DNA of 14,172 nt from 14-2 sp963628035 (GTDB taxonomy: Bacteria; Bacillota; Clostridia; Lachnospirales; Lachnospiraceae). Made by a program: the position numbers and the translations under genes. This document shows positions 13,348-14,172 of this stretch, piece by piece. The notes under the pieces were generated by a model, which was given only the letters and a program-made list of their open reading frames with translations, was not told the origin of the DNA and ran no database searches. Where the stretch lies: assembly GCA_963628035.1 (NCBI GenBank), contig CAVGED010000080.1:1-14172 (forward strand), in the 5' to 3' direction. How positions within the stretch are numbered: position 1 is the first letter of the stretch; every line of letters starts with the position of its first letter.

Positions 13348-13415
13348 TCATTGTATGAAACCAGCAAAACTACTCATTGTATGAAACCAGCAGAACTACT
13401 CATTGTATGAAGCCA
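13348..13415. repeat. Three 26-bp tandem repeats upstream of the VWA gene
   Basis: The core TCATTGTATGA (itself a TCAT/ATGA dyad) recurs at 13348, 13374 and 13400, exactly 26 bases apart. The first two units differ at one base; the third diverges after 16 bases. They lie between the macro/HTH stop and the VWA promoter region, so they may be operator-like sites. On the minus strand each contains CATACAAT. Confidence 0.9.
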
Positions 13416-13436
13416 ATGGGATTGCAGTCCTCCTTT

Positions 13437-14172
13437 TTAAGCGCCCAGCAGGCACTGATCAAATGCAAACAATGCTTCATTTATCTCATAGATATCATAG
13501 TTCCCGTTCTTTATGAAGTACTCTATGATAATGTCAAACTTATTGCTGTGTGAGAGTGCAAAGCCTGCCTTCATAAGCAGATCCTTCGTCTCATCAAGGC
13601 TTAATTCCAACGCCACCGCAAAGGCGATCGCCGTTGTTTTACTGGTCTTATAATTTATATCGGACCGTATCTTTGAAAATAGTTTCCGGTCAACATTTGC
13701 CCTCTTATAGCATTCAGAATCCTTCAGCCCTTTCTCATCAATCTTGCGCAATAACATCTGGGAAAAACTCTCGTCCAGCTGATTAACCGCCTCGTCAAGA
13801 CTCAGGGGCGGTAGCGCAGATGGTTTCGGTGCTTGTAATTCATTCGTTTCATATGCATCGGGAAGTATTCTCGTTTCTGCTAAAAAAGTACTCTCATCGC
13901 TAGTATCCGAACGGGTTCGATTAAAGTCAAAATGTGTATCAACATACTTTTCGTCTATGTATGACGTTATCTCTGCAAATAGCTTTTCGCTGATTTGAAA
14001 AGCAGATTTGTCAAACACCACTATGTAAACCAACATATCATGATCGAGGAGAAATTCAGTAATCATATCAACAGCCACTTTTAACACTCGATCCTTCGGA
14101 TAGCCATATATACCGGAGGAAATAAGCGGAAAAGCAACCGATTCGCAATTGTTTTCTGTTGCGAGTTTTAAG
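13437..14172 (-). CDS. Macro-domain protein with C-terminal HTH-like region (5' end beyond the window)
   Basis: Partial: 244 residues are visible and the frame stays open to the window edge. The visible N-terminal part carries the second half of a macro (ADP-ribose-binding) domain: SVAFPLISSGIYGYP (substrate loop), DRVLKVAVDMITEFLL and LVYIVVFD. A linker follows, then about 110 residues of short helices (LLRKIDEKGLKDSECYKRAN, DRKLFSKIRSD, TTAIAFAVALELSLDETKDL, LMKAGFALS) that look like an XRE-type helix-turn-helix, ending FAFDQCLLGA. The GTG near 14087 is internal to the macro domain and not a plausible start. It may bind or hydrolyse ADP-ribose derivatives and regulate DNA; that link, and control of the VWA gene, are inferred. 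Confidence 0.85.
   Translation of the reverse strand, partial: LKLATENNCESVAFPLISSGIYGYPKDRVLKVAVDMITEFLLDHDMLVYIVVFDKSAFQISEKLFAEITSYIDEKYVDTHFDFNRTRSDTSDESTFLAETRILPDAYETNELQAPKPSALPPLSLDEAVNQLDESFSQMLLRKIDEKGLKDSECYKRANVDRKLFSKIRSDINYKTSKTTAIAFAVALELSLDETKDLLMKAGFALSHSNKFDIIIEYFIKNGNYDIYEINEALFAFDQCLLGA

Noticed and set aside
13348..13415. CRISPR array
   Set aside because: The repeats are directly tandem at 26 bp with no spacers, and no Cas genes are present.
13348..13415. Three sigma-E promoters (CATACAAT)
   Set aside because: The -10 word matches, but no sigma-E -35 lies about 14 bases upstream of any copy; coincidence of the repeat is more likely.
12566..14172. DarTG-type toxin-antitoxin
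   Set aside because: The macro domain could suggest a DarG antitoxin, but the neighbour is a VWA protein with no ADP-ribosyltransferase motifs.

Overview
The window looks like chromosomal DNA of a low-to-mid-GC Clostridia member, most likely Lachnospiraceae. The basis is strong Shine-Dalgarno sites, a lysine riboswitch ahead of dapA, an ammonia-dependent AsnA, a Flp/Tad-type secretion locus, a spore-type amidase without signal peptide, and macro-domain and VWA genes typical of Firmicutes. I ran no database search; family calls rest on motifs that can be read by eye.

Left part (1-5400): asnA on the + strand ends at a hairpin terminator facing a minus-strand dapA-dapB operon for lysine/diaminopimelate synthesis. 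That operon starts from a near-consensus sigma-A promoter and passes through a lysine (L-box) riboswitch and a leader hairpin. The promoter sits a few bases beyond the stop codon of a corrinoid adenosyltransferase gene (cobO/btuR type). Behind that is a gene for a tandem OB-fold, SSB-like protein. A cyclophilin-type peptidyl-prolyl isomerase is transcribed divergently from it, and its best-supported start codon appears to be AUU.

Middle part (5397-11700, minus strand): a compact nine-gene operon related to Flp/Tad and type II secretion machines. In transcription order it encodes a 57-aa membrane peptide, a CpaF/TadA-type ATPase translationally coupled to it, one membrane protein carrying both a TadB-like and a TadC-like half, a 111-aa pilin-like protein, two very small membrane proteins (35 and 49 aa), two exported or anchored proteins (164 and 125 aa), and a 595-aa secreted protein with InlB-type and Ig-like repeats. 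A promoter and the upstream amidase terminator mark its 5' end. A convergent hairpin marks its 3' end. No prepilin peptidase, secretin, TadZ or classical Flp pilin is encoded here, so any processing enzyme must be elsewhere. This is the best candidate for an under-described system.

Right part (11700-14172, minus strand): a CwlC-like amidase with a SPOR domain, preceded by a sequence resembling a sigma-K promoter. Before it comes a VWA (MIDAS) protein, and at the window edge a macro-domain protein fused to a C-terminal helix-turn-helix-like region (its 5' end lies outside the window). The 214 bp between the macro/HTH and VWA genes are dense with signals: three 26-bp tandem repeats, a perfect 7-bp dyad, and an intrinsic terminator whose 5' arm overlaps a perfect TATAAT box, with its U-tract touching the VWA ribosome binding site. 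The upstream protein may sense an ADP-ribose-type ligand and control the VWA gene through this region; that is inference.
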